64,000 bases of DNA from Smaragdicoccus niigatensis DSM 44881 = NBRC 103563 (GCF_000380645.1 NZ_AQXZ01000017.1:434001-498000), one strand, 5' to 3'. Shown: positions 24,980-34,403, numbered from the stretch's first letter. The notes: generated by a model not told the origin, from the letters alone. Translations and numbers: made by a program.

Positions 24980-26823
24980 GAATTGATCCACTCGAAGATC
25001 TTCGCGGCGATCTCGCCGGGGCCGCCGTCAGCCGGAGTGAAGTGCAGCGTCGGGTTCGCCGGCCGCTCGTACGGGTCGCTGATCCCAGTGAATTCCTTGA
25101 TCTCACCGGCCCGGGCTTTCGCGTACAAGCCCTTGACGTCCCGCTCCTCGCAGACCTCGAGGGGAGTGTCGATGAAGATCTCGGCGAACGGCAGACCCGC
25201 AGCCTTGTGGATCTCGTGCACGGCCTCGCGGCCCTCGGCGTACGGGCTGATGATCGATGCGATCGCGATGACACCCGAGTCGGCGAGGATGCGCGCGACT
25301 TCACCGATACGACGCACGTTCTCCACGCGGTCCTGGTGCGTGAACCCGAGGTCGGCGTTGAGGCCGTGACGTAGGTTGTCGCCGTCGAGGCGGTAGGCGT
25401 TGCGCCCGGCGGCGACCAGGCGACGCTCGAGTTCGACCGCGACCGACGACTTGCCGCTGCCCGAAAGGCCGGTCAGCCAGATGGTGCCGCCGCGGCTGCT
25501 GCGCTGGTCGCGCGAGACCGCGGTGTCGTGCCAGACGACGTTGCTGTTCTGCAGCGTCGGGCCGGTGATCATTCCCGCGCCGACGGTGTTGTTCGTCGTC
25601 TCGTCGATGAGGATGAACGAGCCCGTGGTGCGGTTGCGGCGGTACGCGTCGAACAGCAGCGGCGTCTGAATGCGGAGCTGGACGCGTCCGATTTCGTTGA
25701 GCGACAAAGACTCTGCGGTCTCGTCGCGGTGCAGCGTGTTGACGTTGAGCTTGTAGTCGATGCGCGAGACCTTGGCCTTGGTGAGCTTGGTCGTGTGCAT
25801 CAGGGTGAAGCGCGAGTTCGGGTTGAGTGCGACGTCGGGGGAGAACCAGCACACCATCGCGTCGATGTCGTTGCCCAGGTGCGGACGGTTCTGCGGCCGA
25901 CACAGGACATCGCCGCGGCTGATGTCGATGTTGTCGGTCAGTTCGATCGTGACGGCCATACCGGCGAACGCCTCATCCACGCGGGTGCCGCCGGGCGCCC
26001 AGATGGCCTTGACCTTCGTCGGGAAGCCCGAGGGCAGCGTGACGACGTCGTCGCCCGGCTTGAAGACACCGCCGGAGACGGTTCCCGCGTAGCCGCGGAA
26101 ATCGTGCATCTCCTGGTCCGTCTGCTTCTGCGGACGGATGACGTACTGCACGGGAAAACGCGCGTCGATGAGGTTGCGGTCGGAGCTGACGTGCACCTGC
26201 TCGAGGTGATGCAGCAGTGACGTGCCGTGATACCACGGCATGTTCTCGGTCTTGTCGACGACGTTGTCGCCGAGCAGCGCCGACACCGGGATGAACGACA
26301 GGTCCTTGACCTCGAGCTTCGTCGCGAACTTGCGGAAATCCTGCTCGATCTCGAGGTATCGCTCCTGCGACCAGTCGACGAGGTCCATCTTGTTGATGCA
26401 GACCACGACGTGCGGCAGACCGAGCAGGCTCGCGATGAACGCGTGGCGACGGGTCTGCTCGACGATCCCGTGGCGGGCGTCGACGAGGATCAGCGCGAGG
26501 TCGGCGGTCGAAGCGCCGGTGACCATGTTGCGCGTGTACTGCTCGTGACCAGGCGTGTCGGCGATGATGAACTTGCGGTGCGGCGTCGCGAAGTAGCGGT
26601 ACGCGACATCGATCGTGATGCCTTGTTCGCGCTCGGCACGCAGACCGTCGGTGAGCAGCGCGAGGTTCGTCTGCTCGTCACCGCGCGCCTCGCTCGTGCG
26701 CTCGACGGCTTCGAGTTGGTCTTCGAAGATCGACTTCGAGTCATACAGAAGGCGCCCGATGAGCGTCGACTTTCCATCGTCGACCGACCCAGCCGTGGCA
26801 ACGCGCAGCAGCTGAGACTTCAC
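24976..26823 (-). CDS. cysNC: bifunctional sulfate adenylyltransferase large subunit / APS kinase
   Basis: A 615-aa fusion. The N-terminal EF-Tu-like GTPase of ATP sulfurylase shows GSVDDGKSTLIGRLL, DTPGHEQYTRNM and the NKMD box. The C-terminal APS kinase shows GLSGSGKSSVAVELERRL and LDGDNLRHGLNADLGF. Together with CysD it makes APS and then PAPS from sulfate and ATP. The frame is open further upstream, but homology starts at VKSQLLRVATAG. The GTG at 26823 with GGGGGATCC upstream is the likely start. It lies 31 bp after the cysD stop. The CysN-CysC fusion is typical of actinobacteria such as mycobacteria and relatives. Confidence 0.95.
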   Translation of the reverse strand: MKSQLLRVATAGSVDDGKSTLIGRLLYDSKSIFEDQLEAVERTSEARGDEQTNLALLTDGLRAEREQGITIDVAYRYFATPHRKFIIADTPGHEQYTRNMVTGASTADLALILVDARHGIVEQTRRHAFIASLLGLPHVVVCINKMDLVDWSQERYLEIEQDFRKFATKLEVKDLSFIPVSALLGDNVVDKTENMPWYHGTSLLHHLEQVHVSSDRNLIDARFPVQYVIRPQKQTDQEMHDFRGYAGTVSGGVFKPGDDVVTLPSGFPTKVKAIWAPGGTRVDEAFAGMAVTIELTDNIDISRGDVLCRPQNRPHLGNDIDAMVCWFSPDVALNPNSRFTLMHTTKLTKAKVSRIDYKLNVNTLHRDETAESLSLNEIGRVQLRIQTPLLFDAYRRNRTTGSFILIDETTNNTVGAGMITGPTLQNSNVVWHDTAVSRDQRSSRGGTIWLTGLSGSGKSSVAVELERRLVAAGRNAYRLDGDNLRHGLNADLGFTHQDRVENVRRIGEVARILADSGVIAIASIISPYAEGREAVHEIHKAAGLPFAEIFIDTPLEVCEERDVKGLYAKARAGEIKEFTGISDPYERPANPTLHFTPADGGPGEIAAKIFEWINS

Positions 26824-26854
26824 CGGATCCCCCGTCGCTTCGCTCGCCCCGACA

Positions 26855-27787
26855 TCAGAAGTAGCCCTCTTTCTTCCGGTCTTCCATGCCGGCTTCGGAA
26901 ATGCGGTCGTCTGCACGGGTCGCGCCGCGTTCGGTGATGCGGGTCGCCGAGACTTCCTCGACGACTTCGAGTCGAGTCGCAGCGGTGGACTCGACGGCGC
27001 CGGTACCCGTGGCGTCACCGACGGTCCGGAACCGAACCATCTTGACGAAGACTTCTTCGCCCGGCTTGGGCTCGACGAAGCGGTTGACCGCCAGGAGCAT
27101 GCCGTCGCGTTCGACGACCTCCCGCTCGTGCGCGAAGTAGATCTCCGGAATATCGATGTTCTCTTCGAAGATGTACTGCCAGATGTCGAGCTCGGTCCAG
27201 TTGCTCAGCGGGAACACCCGAATGTGCTCGCCCTTGCGGTGCAGACCGTTGTAAAGCGACCACAGTTCGGGACGCTGTGCCCGGGGGTTCCAGGCACCGA
27301 ACTCGTCGCGGAACGAGAACACGCGCTCCTTGGCGCGGGCCTTCTCCTCATCGCGGCGCGCACCACCGAACAGCGCGTCGAACTTGTTCTCCTCGATGCC
27401 GCGCAGCAGTGCCACCGTCTGAATACGGTTGCGGCCTGCCGCGACACTGGTGTCTTCGACGGCTCGACCAGCGTCGATGTCGTCTTGGACGCTCGACACG
27501 ATGAGCTTGAGGCTCAGTCGCTCAGCGGTGCGGTCGCGGAAGTCGATGACCTCATCGAAGTTGTGCCCGGTGTCGATGTGCATCACCGGGAACGGCACCG
27601 GCGCCGGCCAGAAAGCCTTCGTCGCCAGGTGCAGCATCACCACCGAGTCCTTGCCGCCCGAGAACAGCAGACAAGGGCGCTCGAATTGAGCCGCAACCTC
27701 GCGGAAGATGTGAACTGACTCCGCCTCGAGTGCGCGAAGGTGGCTCAGGCGGTAATCGTGCACAGTCTGTGGCAACGAACCCTCCAT
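26855..27787 (-). CDS. cysD: sulfate adenylyltransferase small subunit
   Basis: A 310-aa PP-loop ATP pyrophosphatase subunit of ATP sulfurylase. It shows LLFSGGKDSVVMLHLATKAF, HIDTGHNFDEVIDFRD and the family C-terminus with RFRTVGDATGTGAV and GYF. ATG at 27787 (MEGSLPQTVHDYRL) is the conserved N-terminus. An open frame continues 22 codons upstream without similarity. It is the first gene of the minus-strand cysD-cysNC-cysQ-DUF4012 run, with a 75-bp divergent gap to the glycosyltransferase at 27863. Confidence 0.95.
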   Translation of the reverse strand: MEGSLPQTVHDYRLSHLRALEAESVHIFREVAAQFERPCLLFSGGKDSVVMLHLATKAFWPAPVPFPVMHIDTGHNFDEVIDFRDRTAERLSLKLIVSSVQDDIDAGRAVEDTSVAAGRNRIQTVALLRGIEENKFDALFGGARRDEEKARAKERVFSFRDEFGAWNPRAQRPELWSLYNGLHRKGEHIRVFPLSNWTELDIWQYIFEENIDIPEIYFAHEREVVERDGMLLAVNRFVEPKPGEEVFVKMVRFRTVGDATGTGAVESTAATRLEVVEEVSATRITERGATRADDRISEAGMEDRKKEGYF

Positions 27788-27862
27788 AGTCGTATCGCCC
27801 TTGACAACGGGCACTAGCCTAGCCTGCCGGTCACGGGTATCTTGCCGTGGCACGATGGTCCG

Positions 27863-29062
27863 GTGACGTCAGCGGGCCCGCAACGCCAAGGCGAACCGAG
27901 CCTCGCGTACTGCACGATCGTCGCGCGCAATTATCTGCCGCAAGCGGCCGCGCTGCACGCCAGTGTCATGACCCATGAGCCCCACCGACCACTGTTCGTC
28001 CTCGTCGTCGACGACGGTCCGGACCTCAACGTCGACCTGCGGATCGTCGGGCCCGACTTCCTCCCGATCAGCCGTCGCGAGTTCCTCCGGTGGGCGGCAA
28101 TGTACGACGTCGTCGAGCTGTGCACCGCCCTCAAACCGATGTTCCTGGCGACGCTCCTCCAAGGCTTTGACCAGGTGGTTTACCTCGATCCGGATACCTT
28201 CATGGTGTCGCCCCTCGCGGAGTTGCCCGACCTCTTGGCGGAGCATTCGATCCTCCTCACGCCGCACTTCCTGGAAGCCATCGCGCCGGGGTCGCAGCTG
28301 CTGTCGGAGGCGCACTCACTGACGGTGGGGGCCTACAACCTGGGATTCTGCGCCGTGAGCCGGAGGGCGAAACCGTTCCTGGACTGGTGGCACGAGCGGC
28401 TTCGCTTCGAATGTCTCAAGTACCCGCTCCTGGGCATGTTCGTCGACCAGAAGTGGATGGACGTCGGCAGTGTGCTGTTCGGCGCGCATGCGTTGCGGCA
28501 CTACGGATACAACGTGGGGACCTGGAACACCCACGAACGGCCCATCGAATGTCGGGATGGCTATGTCGTGGCAACTGCCGCCGGCGATGTGCCGCTGCGG
28601 CTGTTCCACTTCAGTGGGTTCGATCCCGAGGACCCCACAGAACTCAGTTCGCGCCTGGGGTTTTCGACCTCCGACTTTCGTTCGGGCGAGGGCATCGACC
28701 GACTGTGCCGTGAGTACTCCGACGCGGTGATCGAGGGTCGCGCCGACGTCGGAGTGGCACCGACCTACGGATTTGCCCGCGACAGTCGCGGCAAGCGGAT
28801 GACCACTCGCCTGCGGCGGGCTTACCGCGCCGCGCTGCTGGCGGGGGAGGAACCACCGTCCGCGTTCGATCTCGACGATCGCGAAGCATTCCGGCGGTGG
28901 CGGCGCCGGGCGCGAAAGGGAGTGGCCAAGCAGGCCGCACTCGACGTGGCGCTCGCCGCGAAGTACGCGCTGCCCGACGAATTCGAGTACGCGAAAAAGC
29001 GATTCGGATTCAGCCGGCGCCTGCGGGCCACGTTGCTGGAAGGTCCGCAGATCCGGCGCTGA
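27863..29062 (+). CDS. GT8-like nucleotide-sugar glycosyltransferase
   Basis: A protein of about 399 aa with a GT-A fold. YCTIVARNYLPQAAALHASVMTHEP at the start resembles the nucleotide-sugar entry region of such enzymes, and VVYLDPDTFMVSPLAEL supplies the DxD metal site. Later it has GAYNLGFCAVSRRAKPFLDWW. The basic C-terminal third is not family-typical. The start could be TTG 27842 or GTG 27863. Neither has a strong ribosome binding site, and the GTG is nearer the conserved region. It is a single gene divergent from cysD, 31 bp before the decarboxylase gene. Confidence 0.78.
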   Translation: MTSAGPQRQGEPSLAYCTIVARNYLPQAAALHASVMTHEPHRPLFVLVVDDGPDLNVDLRIVGPDFLPISRREFLRWAAMYDVVELCTALKPMFLATLLQGFDQVVYLDPDTFMVSPLAELPDLLAEHSILLTPHFLEAIAPGSQLLSEAHSLTVGAYNLGFCAVSRRAKPFLDWWHERLRFECLKYPLLGMFVDQKWMDVGSVLFGAHALRHYGYNVGTWNTHERPIECRDGYVVATAAGDVPLRLFHFSGFDPEDPTELSSRLGFSTSDFRSGEGIDRLCREYSDAVIEGRADVGVAPTYGFARDSRGKRMTTRLRRAYRAALLAGEEPPSAFDLDDREAFRRWRRRARKGVAKQAALDVALAAKYALPDEFEYAKKRFGFSRRLRATLLEGPQIRR

Positions 29063-29093
29063 AGTTCCTGCTGAGAGGCCCTACCCTATAGCC

Positions 29094-30275
29094 GTGACTT
29101 CTTCGCCTTCGATCGTCGACACGCGCACGACGATCCGGACGTTTCTCGATCGTGAGAATCCGACCACGCCCTGTGTGGTCATCGACCTGGACACGGTCGC
29201 CGCTCGCCTCGAGGACTTCCATCGGGAGTTTCTGGGCTTCCGAATCTGCTACGCGGTCAAGGCGAATCCGGCTCGTTCGGTCGTGAAGACGATCGTGAAC
29301 GGCGGGGGTCAGTTCGATGTGGCCAGCGTTGCCGAGATCGATCTCTGCCTCGCCGAGGGCGCGGACCCGCGCTCCATCTCCTTCGGAAACCCGATCAAGA
29401 AGGGCAAGGACATCGCCTACGCCTACTCCAAGGGCGTCCGCGAATTCGTCACTGACTCGATCGAGGACATCGAGACGATCGCCGCGTACGCACCGGGTTC
29501 GGAGGTGTCGGTGCGCATGCTGGTCGCGGCGCCGGACTCGGGCACGCCGTTCGGCCGCAAGTTCGGGGTAAGCAAGCGCGTCGCGGCGGAGCTGCTGCTG
29601 CATGCCGCCGATTGCGGACTCGAGCCGATGGGTGTTTCGTTCCACGTCGGTTCGCAGCAGATGGAGACCTCTGCGTACATCGCCGGCATCAAGGACGCGC
29701 GGTGGGTGTTCGACACCCTCGCCAAGGACGGCTACGAACTGACCCGACTGAACCTCGGCGGTGGGTTCGCGGTCACTTACGACCGGCCGGCCCCGCCGAT
29801 CTCGACGTACGCCAAGGTCATCCATCGCGCGCTCGCGGAGAATTTCCCGAACGGGGTCGCCGAACTGTTGCTCGAACCGGGCCGCGCAATCGCCGGTGAG
29901 TCCGGCATCCTCCGCACAGAGGTCGTGCTCGTGGCTCGTCGCCCCGACGGTCGGCGCTGGGTCTACCTCGACGTCGGCCGCTACAACGGCATGGCCGAGA
30001 CCGAGAACGAGTACATCGCGTACAAGCTCGAAGTCGTCGGCGGAGCACGCACTCAGGACAGCTCTGTCGTGATCGCGGGACCGACGTGCGATGGCGATGA
30101 CGTGCTGTATCAGAAGACGCCGTACAAGCTTCCGCTGGATCTGAAGGCGGGCGACCGGATCGACATCATCAACACCGGGGCGTACACGTCGAGCTATTCG
30201 TCGGTCGCGTTCAACGGCATCGAGCCGCTGCGCACGATCTGCATCTCGGGCGACACGGTCGTCGAGGAGAATTAA
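29094..30275 (+). CDS. type III PLP-dependent decarboxylase (ornithine decarboxylase-like)
   Basis: A 393-aa alanine-racemase-fold decarboxylase. The PLP lysine is in CYAVKANPAR, with HVGSQ, the GGGFAVTY phosphate loop, EPGRAIAG and the second-subunit active-site segment PTCDGDDVLY. Size and motifs fit ornithine/lysine decarboxylases more than DapDC. The SpeD-SpeE fusion downstream supports production of putrescine or cadaverine as the amine acceptor. GTG start. A 193-bp gap separates it from the fusion gene, so the two may be regulated separately. Confidence 0.87.
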   Translation: MTSSPSIVDTRTTIRTFLDRENPTTPCVVIDLDTVAARLEDFHREFLGFRICYAVKANPARSVVKTIVNGGGQFDVASVAEIDLCLAEGADPRSISFGNPIKKGKDIAYAYSKGVREFVTDSIEDIETIAAYAPGSEVSVRMLVAAPDSGTPFGRKFGVSKRVAAELLLHAADCGLEPMGVSFHVGSQQMETSAYIAGIKDARWVFDTLAKDGYELTRLNLGGGFAVTYDRPAPPISTYAKVIHRALAENFPNGVAELLLEPGRAIAGESGILRTEVVLVARRPDGRRWVYLDVGRYNGMAETENEYIAYKLEVVGGARTQDSSVVIAGPTCDGDDVLYQKTPYKLPLDLKAGDRIDIINTGAYTSSYSSVAFNGIEPLRTICISGDTVVEEN

Positions 30276-30468
30276 TTCACTTTGGGGTTAGCCCCATCGG
30301 CTTGCGAAAACCGGTCGGACTGACCGATGATATTCAACGGACCGTGCAAGTATCGTGTTGATTTGCAACTAACGCGGGAAGTCGACATCGTTAACTGCCG
30401 GTGAACGAGCCACCTTGCTGCGCCCGCGAAACACGCTGGGCGCCACTCAACCGAGGGAGATTTTATCG

Positions 30469-31710
30469 ATGACTGCTGACTCCAACGAGGTCGGTCATTT
30501 CGCTGGACGCCACGTGCTGGCTGAGCTGACCGATGTGGATGCTGCGAAACTCGACGACGAAGAGTTTCTCCGTAGTTCGCTGGAGACAGCGCTCACCGAG
30601 GCCGGCGCAACCGTCCTGAATCTGATGTCCCATAAGTTCGACCCGCAGGGTGTGACGATGCTCGCACTTCTCGCGGAGTCGCACGCGTCGATCCACACGT
30701 ACCCGGAGCACGGCTGCGCGTTCCTCGACTTCTTCACGTGCGGCGAGCAGGCTGACCCGGAGAAGGCGGCACAGCTGTTCGCGACGGCCGTCGGTGGCAC
30801 GCTGCACAGCAAGACCGTTGGTCGCGGGCTCAACGCACCGGCTGCCGTGATGACCGAGTCGGTCGGCGAGGGCATGACCCGCAGCTGGGAGATGACCGAG
30901 GTCGTTGTCGACGCCAACTCGACGTTCCAGCACTACACGATCGGCCGTACGGCACAGGGACTTTCGCTGTTCTGCGACGAAGAGCGCCAGAGCACCGAGC
31001 AGACCCAGCTCATCTACCACGAAGCGCTCATGATTCCGGCGATGGTTCTCGCCGAGAAGCTCGAGCGGGTCCTCATCATCGGTTCGTCCGAGGGTGTTGC
31101 CTCGCAGCTCGCGGTGGCCGCCGGCGCGAAGGTCGTCGACCACGTCGACATCGACCAGGAAGTCGTCGAAGTGTGCGCTCGCGAGCTTCCGTACGGCTAC
31201 ACGCCGAGCGAACTGGCGAAAGCCGTGAATCAGGACGGTCCGATCCGCGTCCACTACCGTGACGGGTGGGAGTTCCTCGCCGAAGCAGCCGCCGGAACTG
31301 ATCGCTATGACGTTGTCGTCATCGATCTTCCCGATGAGACGACTGACCCCGAGGCCCAGCACAACCGCCTGTATGGCCTGGACTTCCTGGCAAACTGCGC
31401 TGCAGTGCTCGCGCCCGGTGGCGTTGTCTCGACCCAGGCCGGTTGTCCGACCGTCTGGCGCAACGAGACTTTGAAACTGTCCTGGGAGCGCTTCACTCGC
31501 GCTTTCGGAACGGTTGCCTACTACGGAAGTGATGAGCACGAATGGGCGTTCGTATCAGCCCGTCAAGACACTATCGAGTCCCACGTCGAGGCGATGTGCG
31601 ACCGGCTCGAACGCCTGCCGTACCGGCCCGAGTCGATCGACACGGCAGCGTTGCGGTCAAACGCGACGCCGCCGATGCAGGTTCGACAGCTCTCTTTGGT
31701 GTCCCAGTAG
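30469..31710 (+). CDS. speDE: S-adenosylmethionine decarboxylase-aminopropyltransferase fusion
   Basis: A 413-aa fusion for polyamine synthesis. Residues 1-130 are a bacterial SpeD. The AE-SHASIHTYPE motif places autocleavage between Glu70 and Ser71, the latter becoming the pyruvoyl group, with His76 and Cys91 in the expected spacing. From about residue 165 follows a spermidine-synthase-like domain with VLIIGSSEGVASQLAVA, VDIDQEVVEVC and VVVIDLPDE. The last replaces the usual DSTDP catalytic loop, so acceptor choice may be unusual. ATG at 30469 with GAGGGAGA upstream. Such fusions occur naturally but are uncommon. Confidence 0.9.
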   Translation: MTADSNEVGHFAGRHVLAELTDVDAAKLDDEEFLRSSLETALTEAGATVLNLMSHKFDPQGVTMLALLAESHASIHTYPEHGCAFLDFFTCGEQADPEKAAQLFATAVGGTLHSKTVGRGLNAPAAVMTESVGEGMTRSWEMTEVVVDANSTFQHYTIGRTAQGLSLFCDEERQSTEQTQLIYHEALMIPAMVLAEKLERVLIIGSSEGVASQLAVAAGAKVVDHVDIDQEVVEVCARELPYGYTPSELAKAVNQDGPIRVHYRDGWEFLAEAAAGTDRYDVVVIDLPDETTDPEAQHNRLYGLDFLANCAAVLAPGGVVSTQAGCPTVWRNETLKLSWERFTRAFGTVAYYGSDEHEWAFVSARQDTIESHVEAMCDRLERLPYRPESIDTAALRSNATPPMQVRQLSLVSQ

Positions 31711-31769
31711 CGGATTTCAGCGGTTTCGTAACCGAATTCATCACCGGGATTCCCGCGCGTATCCCAGGG

Positions 31770-32405
31770 ATGCGCCATAGTCAACCTGTGACGACTCCAC
31801 CTCCTCCGCCGACGCCGACGGGTCTGGTTGCTTCGATTCAAGAGGCATTGGAAAGGGCGCAGAAGCTTGCGTCCGGTACGGCGAAGTCCGCTCAGCAGTT
31901 CGCCGGGGACACCGCGCGTTCGGCACAGCAGTTCGCCGGAGACACCGCGCGGAGCGCTGTGGCACCGATTCCGACCGGGCTGGTGACTGCGCTGCAGGAT
32001 GCACTGATCGCCGCGCAGCAGGTGGCGTCGGATACGGCTTATGTCGCGATCCGGACGCCACCGGCCGCAACGCGGTTGGCGGCGCAGGCTCCGGACCTGC
32101 TCGACAACCTGGCCGCGGCCACGGAGCGGGTCAATGCCACGGTCGACCGGTTGGAGCGCGTTCTCAACCTGCTCGAGCCGCTCGTCAACGCGTTGGACAC
32201 CGTCGTCGGGGGACTCGAGAGCATCATCCCGGCGCTCGAGGAAGCCGCGAACACGGGTGCGACGTTCACGAAGTCGTTGATGAACCTGCCGATCATCTCG
32301 CAGGTGTCGAAGATGACCGGGCTCATTTCCGATGAGCCGGTACCGCCGCCGCCCGCGCAGACGCCGGGCTCGGCACCAGTGCCGCCGAAACCGAAGAAGC
32401 GCTAG
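31770..32405 (+). CDS. hypothetical protein with AQQFAGDTARS repeats
   Basis: An unrecognised protein of about 211 aa. A Pro-rich start (TTPPPPPTPTG) is followed by Ala-rich amphipathic helices with an imperfect tandem repeat SAQQFAGDTARSAQQFAGD. The middle region ANLA..ATERVNATVDRLERVLNLLEPLVNALDTVVGGLESII is probably coiled-coil, and the tail is Pro-rich and basic. No signal peptide or membrane helix is obvious. The start is ATG 31770 or GTG 31788, neither with a clear ribosome binding site. It lies between speDE and the Gmd-like gene on the same strand. It resembles phasin-like or other helical scaffold proteins only in composition. Confidence 0.6.
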   Translation: MRHSQPVTTPPPPPTPTGLVASIQEALERAQKLASGTAKSAQQFAGDTARSAQQFAGDTARSAVAPIPTGLVTALQDALIAAQQVASDTAYVAIRTPPAATRLAAQAPDLLDNLAAATERVNATVDRLERVLNLLEPLVNALDTVVGGLESIIPALEEAANTGATFTKSLMNLPIISQVSKMTGLISDEPVPPPPAQTPGSAPVPPKPKKR

Positions 32406-32428
32406 CGGACTCGCAGGTCGACTGACGC

Positions 32429-33511
32429 ATGGCAGCTCATAGGACTGCGCTCATCACCGGTGTGGCCGGACAAGACGGTATCTACCTTGCTCGCGTCCTT
32501 CTCGAGCGTGGGTACCGGGTCATCGGCACGTCGTTCTCGTTGGCTCGGCACTTCCCGTACCTGCAGGGCGTTGAGCTCATCGCCTTCGACATCCGCAACA
32601 CCGATGCGATGTCCGAACTGTTGCGCCGCGAGCGGCCCGACGAGATCTACAACCTCGCGGCGATCAGTTCGGTCGGTCAGTCGTGGCAGATGGCGGAGAA
32701 GGTCGCCGAGGTCAACGGGATGTCGGTGCTGCGTCTGCTCGAACTGCTCGTGCGGTTGCGCGACGACCTCGGCTACGCGCCCCGGTTCTACCAGGCGTCG
32801 AGTTCGGAAATCTACGGCATGGCCGACCAGCAGCCGCAGGACGAGCGGACTCCGCACTACCCGCGCAGCCCCTATGGCACGTCGAAGAGTTTCGCCCATC
32901 ACCTGACGGTGAACTACCGGGAGTCGTACGGCCTCTACGCCTGCAACGGAATTCTGTTCAACCACGAGAGTCCGATTCGGCCGGCTCGGTTCGTCACGCG
33001 CAAGATCACACGGGCAGTGGCCGAAATCAGTCTCGGTATGCGGGACCAGGTGACTCTGGGCAACCTCGATGCCCGGCGCGACTGGGGTAGCGCGGCGGAC
33101 TACGTCGAGGCGATGGCGGAAATGCTGCAGCAGGAGTCGGCGCAGGACTTCGTCATCGCGACCGGTGAGGTTGCGTCCATTCGTGACTTCGTGGCGATCG
33201 CGTTCGAAGCGGTCGGGATCGAGGACCCGTGGGCACATGTCGAGTTCGATGCCGCGTATCTCCGGCCTGCCGATGTTCCGCAGACGTGGGGACGGGCCGA
33301 CCGCGCACGCTCCGCGCTGGGCTGGGGTCCGAAGGTGTCACTTCGGGAAGTGGTTGCGCACATGGTCCAGGCGGACATCGTGCGCGCGAAGACCGGGATC
33401 GAGGAGTGCCGGGGATACATGTTCCCGAATACGGTCAATGACGCCCTAGGACTGACCCCGGCGACGCACCGGCACGAGTGCCCGAGTTGTGCGGCCGGAG
33501 TTGCCAACTAG
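32429..33511 (+). CDS. GDP-mannose 4,6-dehydratase-like SDR (second copy)
   Basis: A 360-aa extended SDR clearly related to Gmd: GVAGQDGIYLARVL (NADP site), SSSEIYG, YGTSK and [11 protein letters not shown]. It differs from the canonical Gmd at 11239 in the substrate loop, NHESPIRPARF instead of [11 protein letters not shown]. It also has a C-terminal Cys/His-containing tail (HRHECPSC). No reductase or epimerase gene sits beside it. It may supply GDP-4-keto-6-deoxymannose for another sugar such as D-rhamnose, or act on a different nucleotide sugar. ATG start 23 bp after the hypothetical gene. Confidence 0.85.
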   Translation: MAAHRTALITGVAGQDGIYLARVLLERGYRVIGTSFSLARHFPYLQGVELIAFDIRNTDAMSELLRRERPDEIYNLAAISSVGQSWQMAEKVAEVNGMSVLRLLELLVRLRDDLGYAPRFYQASSSEIYGMADQQPQDERTPHYPRSPYGTSKSFAHHLTVNYRESYGLYACNGILFNHESPIRPARFVTRKITRAVAEISLGMRDQVTLGNLDARRDWGSAADYVEAMAEMLQQESAQDFVIATGEVASIRDFVAIAFEAVGIEDPWAHVEFDAAYLRPADVPQTWGRADRARSALGWGPKVSLREVVAHMVQADIVRAKTGIEECRGYMFPNTVNDALGLTPATHRHECPSCAAGVAN

Positions 33512-33519
33512 CCGTTCGG

Positions 33520-34293
33520 TCAGTTGGTTTCGGGCAGTTGCTTGCGCCGGAACTCTTGTGTGACGGCGATCTTGAGGAACAGCGTGTTGCCGAACAGATA
33601 GCGGCGCCACAGCCGCTTCGGGTCCATCGCCAGCCGGAACATCCACTCGAAGCCGGTGCCGTGCAACCACATCGGCGCCTCGCGCACGGTGCCGGCGATG
33701 AAGTCGAACGCCGCACCGACGCCGACGGCTACGGTGTTCGTCCGCTCCGCGATCGCGGCCGCGACGTAATCCTGCTTCGGCGATCCGAGTCCGACCCAGA
33801 CCACCTGTGGCTTTGCCGCTTCGATCTTGGCCACGCAATCGGCGATGAATGCCTCGCTGACCGGTGCGAACGGCGGCGAATACGTGCCGGCGACGATCAA
33901 TTCCGGATAGCGCGCCTGAAGCTTCTCAGTCATCTTGTTGAGAGTTTCATCAGTGGTACCGAGGAAGAAATGGCGGAGGCCGGTTTTTCGGCCCGCAGCC
34001 GCCAATGCCGGGAGCAATCCGGGTCCCCGAACGGTGGCGACGGTCTGGTCGTGCAGGCGGTGCCGCATGATCCAGGCGACGGGCGTTCCGTCCGGAAGGT
34101 TGATGCCTTTACCGCGAAGAAGGTTCCGATAGATCGGGTCATGCGAGGCTTCCGCAACGCAGTACGCGTTGACCAGACGCACTGGCTGACCCACTCCACT
34201 GTTCACCAGCTCGAGCAGCGTTTTCACCGCAAGCCGCGGGTTCGTCGCATCGAAAGGAACCGGACCGACATCGACCCGGGCGACAGTGGTCAT
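33520..34293 (-). CDS. WecG/TagA/CpsF-family glycosyltransferase
   Basis: A 257-aa GT26 enzyme. Family motifs are INLPDGTPVAWIMRHRL, a central GPGLLPALAAAGRKTGLRHFFLG segment, and VVWVGLGSPKQDYVAA. The C-terminus (RRYLFGNTLFLKIAVTQEFRR) fits the membrane-associating tail. These enzymes add ManNAc, ManNAcA or glucose-type sugars to undecaprenyl-PP-linked GlcNAc, so it points to a second glycan class beside the WbaP-type primer. ATG start with AGGGAAA upstream. Third gene of the minus-strand LCP-pabB-wecG run. Confidence 0.9.
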   Translation of the reverse strand: MTTVARVDVGPVPFDATNPRLAVKTLLELVNSGVGQPVRLVNAYCVAEASHDPIYRNLLRGKGINLPDGTPVAWIMRHRLHDQTVATVRGPGLLPALAAAGRKTGLRHFFLGTTDETLNKMTEKLQARYPELIVAGTYSPPFAPVSEAFIADCVAKIEAAKPQVVWVGLGSPKQDYVAAAIAERTNTVAVGVGAAFDFIAGTVREAPMWLHGTGFEWMFRLAMDPKRLWRRYLFGNTLFLKIAVTQEFRRKQLPETN

Positions 34294-34403
34294 CAGTTTC
34301 CCTTCTGTTCACAAAAACGGACCAGTTGGGATGTTAAGGCTGTCAGTCCTGCGTTCGTAGGACATTCAAATAAATGATACGAGTGGTACGAAAGTGACTG
34401 TTG

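Noticed and set aside
30463-31539. 358-residue reading frame on the minus strand
   Set aside because: Lies antisense to the speDE gene, which has clear catalytic motifs.
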